Part shown: positions 31,715 through 34,153 of the stretch, piece by piece
Layout: every line of letters starts with the position of its first letter
Position numbering within the stretch: the first letter of the stretch is position 1
Program-made: the position numbers and the translations under genes
The notes under the pieces: model-generated
The model's input: the letters and a program-made list of their open reading frames with translations, nothing else
Database searches by the model: none
What the model was told of the DNA's origin: nothing
Assembly: GCA_026126215.1 (NCBI GenBank)
Contig: JAHCJQ010000026.1
Coordinates: forward strand, 1 to 34,153
DNA length: 34,153 nt
Direction: 5' to 3'
Source of the DNA: Alphaproteobacteria bacterium
Lineage (GTDB): Bacteria > Pseudomonadota > Alphaproteobacteria > Ferrovibrionales > Ferrovibrionaceae

Positions 31715-32548
31715 TCAGCCCGCTCCGAGGGTCCGTTCGACGATCCGCTCGCCGGGCAGGACCGCGTCCGGCTTCAGCTTCGGTCGCCCGCGCAATTCCT
31801 GGTAATAGGGGGTGAAATCCGGCCGCGTCGCCTCGAAAAGCTGCTGGAAATCCTCGATCACGAAGTAGGTCGACTGGAAATCGTCGATCCGGTAGTCGGT
31901 TTGCATGACCCGCAGAAGATCGAAGGGCAGGCGGTTGGGCAGCGGGCTTTCCAGGCAGTAGATCGACTCGCCCTTGGACGAAAGGATGCCCGAACCATAG
32001 ATGCGCAGGCCATCCGTCCGGCGGATCAGGCCGAATTCCACCGTGTACCAGTAGAGCCGGGCCAGATAGGTGAGGGCGCCGAGATCGGCCGCCTTCAGCC
32101 CGCCTTCGCCATAGGCCTGCATGTAGTCGGCGAAGACCGGGTTCATGAGCAGCGGCACATGGCCGTAGATGTCGTGAAAGACGTCCGGCTCCTGCAGGTA
32201 GTCGAGCTGCTCGGGCCGGCGTATCCACCAGGTGACCGGAAAGCGGCGGTTGGCCAGGTGGCGGAAGAAGATCAGGTCCGGCACCAGCCCATCGACCGCG
32301 ACGATGCGCCAGCGGGTCGCCTTTTCCAGCACCTCGCTCAGCCGTTCGAAATCGGGGATGCCGCCGGCGGCGATGCCAAGGCCATGCAGCCCGTCCAGGA
32401 ATTCCTCGCAGGCTCGGCCGCGCAGCAATTCGCCCTGGCGCTCGAACAGGTGGCGCCAGGTCGCGTGATCCTGCGTCGTATAGGCAGCGACCGGCTGATC
32501 GCGCGTATGGTCGTCACGTGGCAAGCCGCCCGGCGCTTGCGACGCCAT
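31715..32548 (-). CDS. phhA: Phenylalanine 4-hydroxylase
   Basis: The 277-aa monomeric type aromatic amino acid hydroxylase converts Phe to Tyr with tetrahydropterin, O2 and Fe2+. The facial triad is visible: His125 and His130 (HDIYGHVPLL) and Glu171 (WYTVEFGLI). YGSGILSSKGE and TDYRIDDFQSTYFVIEDFQQLF are further family blocks. No regulatory ACT domain is present, as normal in bacteria. The start is ATG 32548 because AGAGGAGG is five bases upstream; an in-frame ATG at 32578 lacks a site. A TTGACC at 32612-32607 with a weak CATATC-like -10 may be its promoter, overlapping the end of the GNAT gene. A phhB dehydratase gene is not adjacent. Confidence 0.96.
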   Translation of the reverse strand: MASQAPGGLPRDDHTRDQPVAAYTTQDHATWRHLFERQGELLRGRACEEFLDGLHGLGIAAGGIPDFERLSEVLEKATRWRIVAVDGLVPDLIFFRHLANRRFPVTWWIRRPEQLDYLQEPDVFHDIYGHVPLLMNPVFADYMQAYGEGGLKAADLGALTYLARLYWYTVEFGLIRRTDGLRIYGSGILSSKGESIYCLESPLPNRLPFDLLRVMQTDYRIDDFQSTYFVIEDFQQLFEATRPDFTPYYQELRGRPKLKPDAVLPGERIVERTLGAG

Positions 32549-32608
32549 GGCCGCCTCCTCTTTGGGAAAGTCCTTCAATAGCAGATATGGCCGGGCGGGC
32601 GGCGGGGG

Positions 32609-33148
32609 TCAAGTCGCCGGCAAGCTGACATCGCCGGGGCCGAGGGAACGCTGCATGATCACGCTGTCCACCCAGCGGCCGAATTTGAATCCGACTGAAC
32701 GCAGGTTGGCCGCATGGCGAAAACCGAAGGCGGCATGCAGCCCGATCGACGCCGTATTGGCCGAATCGCCGATGATGGCGATCATCTGCCGCCGGCCGGC
32801 GGCCTCGCATTCCTCGATCAGCCGCGCCAGCAATAGCCGCCCGACGCCGCGCCTTCGCACGCCCTCCGCGACATAGATGGAATCCTCGACTGTGAAGCGG
32901 TAGGCGGGACGGGACCGGTAAGGACTGGCATAGGCATAGCCCAGGATCCTCTCGCCTGCCTCCGCCACCAGCCAGGGCAGGCCGGCCTGCCGCACGGCTG
33001 CAAAGCGCGCCGTCATCTCCGCGACATCGGGCGGCGTCTCCTCGAACGAGGCGAGGCCGGTCAGCACGTGATGGGCATAGATTTCGGTCACCACCGGCAG
33101 ATCGGCCGGCAGGGCGGCGCGCAGCAGGGTGGCGGGGTGCCGGCTCAA
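32609..33148 (-). CDS. GNAT N-acetyltransferase, phosphinothricin/L-amino acid acetyltransferase-like
   Basis: The 179-aa protein is a GCN5-type acetyltransferase of the Pat/Bar/MnaT group: IYAHHVLTGLASFEETPP near the N-terminus, YRFTVEDSIYVAEGVRRRGVGRLLLARLIEE with the acetyl-CoA loop RRRGVGR, and HAAFGFRHAANLRSVGFKFGRWVDSVIMQ. It would acetylate an amino acid such as methionine sulfone/sulfoximine or phosphinothricin. The start TTG 33148 forms TTGA with the stop of the upstream gene; no good ribosome site is seen, and no ATG lies before the conserved part, so coupling is assumed and the start is uncertain by a few codons. Confidence 0.87.
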   Translation of the reverse strand: MSRHPATLLRAALPADLPVVTEIYAHHVLTGLASFEETPPDVAEMTARFAAVRQAGLPWLVAEAGERILGYAYASPYRSRPAYRFTVEDSIYVAEGVRRRGVGRLLLARLIEECEAAGRRQMIAIIGDSANTASIGLHAAFGFRHAANLRSVGFKFGRWVDSVIMQRSLGPGDVSLPAT

Positions 33149-34041
33149 GCGGCAGCGAGGGGCAGGGCGCCGGCGACGGCCGCGAACGCGCGCACGAACG
33201 CCTCCATGTCGGCCGCCACCTGGGCGAAGCGCGGCAGCTTCTCGAGCTTGCGCTCGTCCATGTAAAGGGCGCGGTTGATCTCGATTTGCAGGGCATGGCG
33301 GCCGGTTTCGGGCCGCCCGTAATGCGCTGTCGTGTAGCCGCCTGCATACGGCGCGTTGCGCGCCACGCGATAGCCGAGCGCGCCGAGGCAGCTTTCCGCC
33401 GCGTCGATCACCGCCGGCGCGCAGGAGGCGCCGAAACGGTCGCCGAGCACGATATCGGGACGGACCACGCCCTGGTCATGGTCGCCCTGCCCGCCGATCG
33501 AGGGCATGGAATGGCAGTCGACCAGCACGACAAGGCCGAAGGCGGCGTGCGTTGCCTCGACTTCCTCCCGCAAGGCGCGGTGATAGGGCCTGTAACAGCG
33601 CTCGATGCGCTGCAATGCTTCGCCGAGCGGCAGCTTGCCGGCATAGATTTCATGCCCGGCCCCAACCAGGCGCGCGATGGTGCCAAGCCCGCCCAGCACC
33701 CGTGGGCTGGTGGTGTTGGCATAGGGCGGCAGGCTGTCGTCGAACATGGACGGGTCGAGCTCGAACGGCTCGCGGTTGACGTCGCAGAAGGCGCGGGGAA
33801 AGAGAGCCTGGACCAGCGGCGCACCATGGCGCGGCGCGGCCGCGAACAGCTCGTCCACGTGGAAATCCTCGGAGCGGCGCAGCGCCAGCGGATCGAGGCG
33901 CGAGAGCTTGAGGAAGGCCGGGCTGTAGCGCCGCCCGCTATGGGGCGAGGCATAGACGAACGGGGCTCGCCGGCCAGTGGCCGGAGTGATGCTGACGGAG
34001 GCGAGGCTGCGGATTTCCGCGCTGTTCTGCGCAAGCTGCAT
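33145..34041 (-). CDS. N-formylglutamate amidohydrolase family protein
   Basis: The 298-aa protein is of the PF05013 family (HutG type), which hydrolyses N-formyl-L-glutamate to formate and glutamate at the end of a histidine degradation branch. Recognisable blocks: FVYASPHSGRRY (28-39), RRSEDFHVDELF, AFCDVNREPFELD, VLVDCHSMPS and YGRPETGRHALQIEINRALYMDE. These carry the zinc-coordinating His/Asp/Glu of the family. No other hut genes are nearby, so a different formyl- or acyl-amino acid substrate is possible. ATG 34041 has no clear Shine-Dalgarno; a TTGATC (34081-34076) and TATCAT (34056-34051) pair puts the start point only a few bases upstream. It heads a minus-strand run with the GNAT and phhA genes. 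Confidence 0.9.
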   Translation of the reverse strand: MQLAQNSAEIRSLASVSITPATGRRAPFVYASPHSGRRYSPAFLKLSRLDPLALRRSEDFHVDELFAAAPRHGAPLVQALFPRAFCDVNREPFELDPSMFDDSLPPYANTTSPRVLGGLGTIARLVGAGHEIYAGKLPLGEALQRIERCYRPYHRALREEVEATHAAFGLVVLVDCHSMPSIGGQGDHDQGVVRPDIVLGDRFGASCAPAVIDAAESCLGALGYRVARNAPYAGGYTTAHYGRPETGRHALQIEINRALYMDERKLEKLPRFAQVAADMEAFVRAFAAVAGALPLAAA

Positions 34042-34153
34042 GGTCGCGGCATGATAGCACGAGGCGGCGCCGGCCGATCAAGCCAGGCGTTAAGCGGTAA
34101 CGGGGGATATTTACTGCTTCTTCACCGCTCGGCATTTACCATGAATCCGTTTG

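Noticed and set aside
34141..34153. Start of a new plus-strand gene at ATG 34141
   Set aside because: Only four codons are inside the window and no ribosome site precedes the ATG; it could equally be part of a promoter motif.

Overview
The window looks like chromosomal housekeeping and accessory DNA from a free-living, high-GC alphaproteobacterium, probably a Rhodospirillales-type genus. This rests on family content and gene order, not on a database match. Clues are an lgt-midA-pgeF operon, ubiK close to a YbjN-domain gene and proC, a MarR/OmpR pair resembling petP/petR, a phasin gene with TGC-rich operators, fused Ada, and strong GC bias at third codon positions. No phage, plasmid, CRISPR or rRNA sequence was seen.

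Layout. 1-3.6 kb: tRNA-Thr(GGT), a soluble three-PAS histidine kinase (+), then a response regulator and HPt protein (-). The kinase and HPt genes converge on a 273-bp palindromic element that fills the space between their stop codons. 3.7-8.5 kb (+): a Bcr/CflA-type exporter, an ACAD10/11-like acyl-CoA dehydrogenase and two tandem DUF2817 putative zinc carboxypeptidases. 8.5-11.2 kb (-): lgt, midA and pgeF joined by ATGA overlaps, with a promoter so close to lgt that its mRNA may be leaderless. 11.3-17.6 kb (+): a 999-aa class III cyclase/AAA/TPR signalling protein, ubiK, YbjN-domain protein, proC, a TetR regulator and a phasin with an operator-rich promoter and a strong terminator. 17.6-20.4 kb: a CobW-type metal GTPase (-) divergent from a Tat-exported cyclase-family hydrolase (+), then csaA (+). 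20.4-22.9 kb (-): a MarR-OmpR-sensor kinase operon. 23-27.7 kb (+): an ilvE-type aminotransferase and a thiolase, SDR and acyl-CoA ligase run. 27.7-34 kb: upp (-), an AtuA-family protein (+), ada (+), a small RNA locus (+), then N-formylglutamate amidohydrolase, GNAT and phhA (-).

How it fits together. Three themes recur: acyl-CoA metabolism (acyl-CoA dehydrogenase, thiolase, hydroxyacyl-CoA dehydrogenase-like SDR, ligase, AtuA), amino-acid and peptide turnover (proC, ilvE, phhA, amidohydrolase, DUF2817 pair), and polyhydroxyalkanoate storage. The last is the most interesting. The ada-phhA gap carries a promoter, a GNRA-capped hairpin, a UUUCCUCCCU decamer and an 11-bp terminator, all within about 120 bp. 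This matches my recollection of the MmgR (alpha-r8) small RNA that controls polyhydroxybutyrate accumulation in Sinorhizobium. Its start site is overlapped by a TTGTGCA-type box that also occurs in the phasin promoter, suggesting both belong to one PhaR-type regulon.
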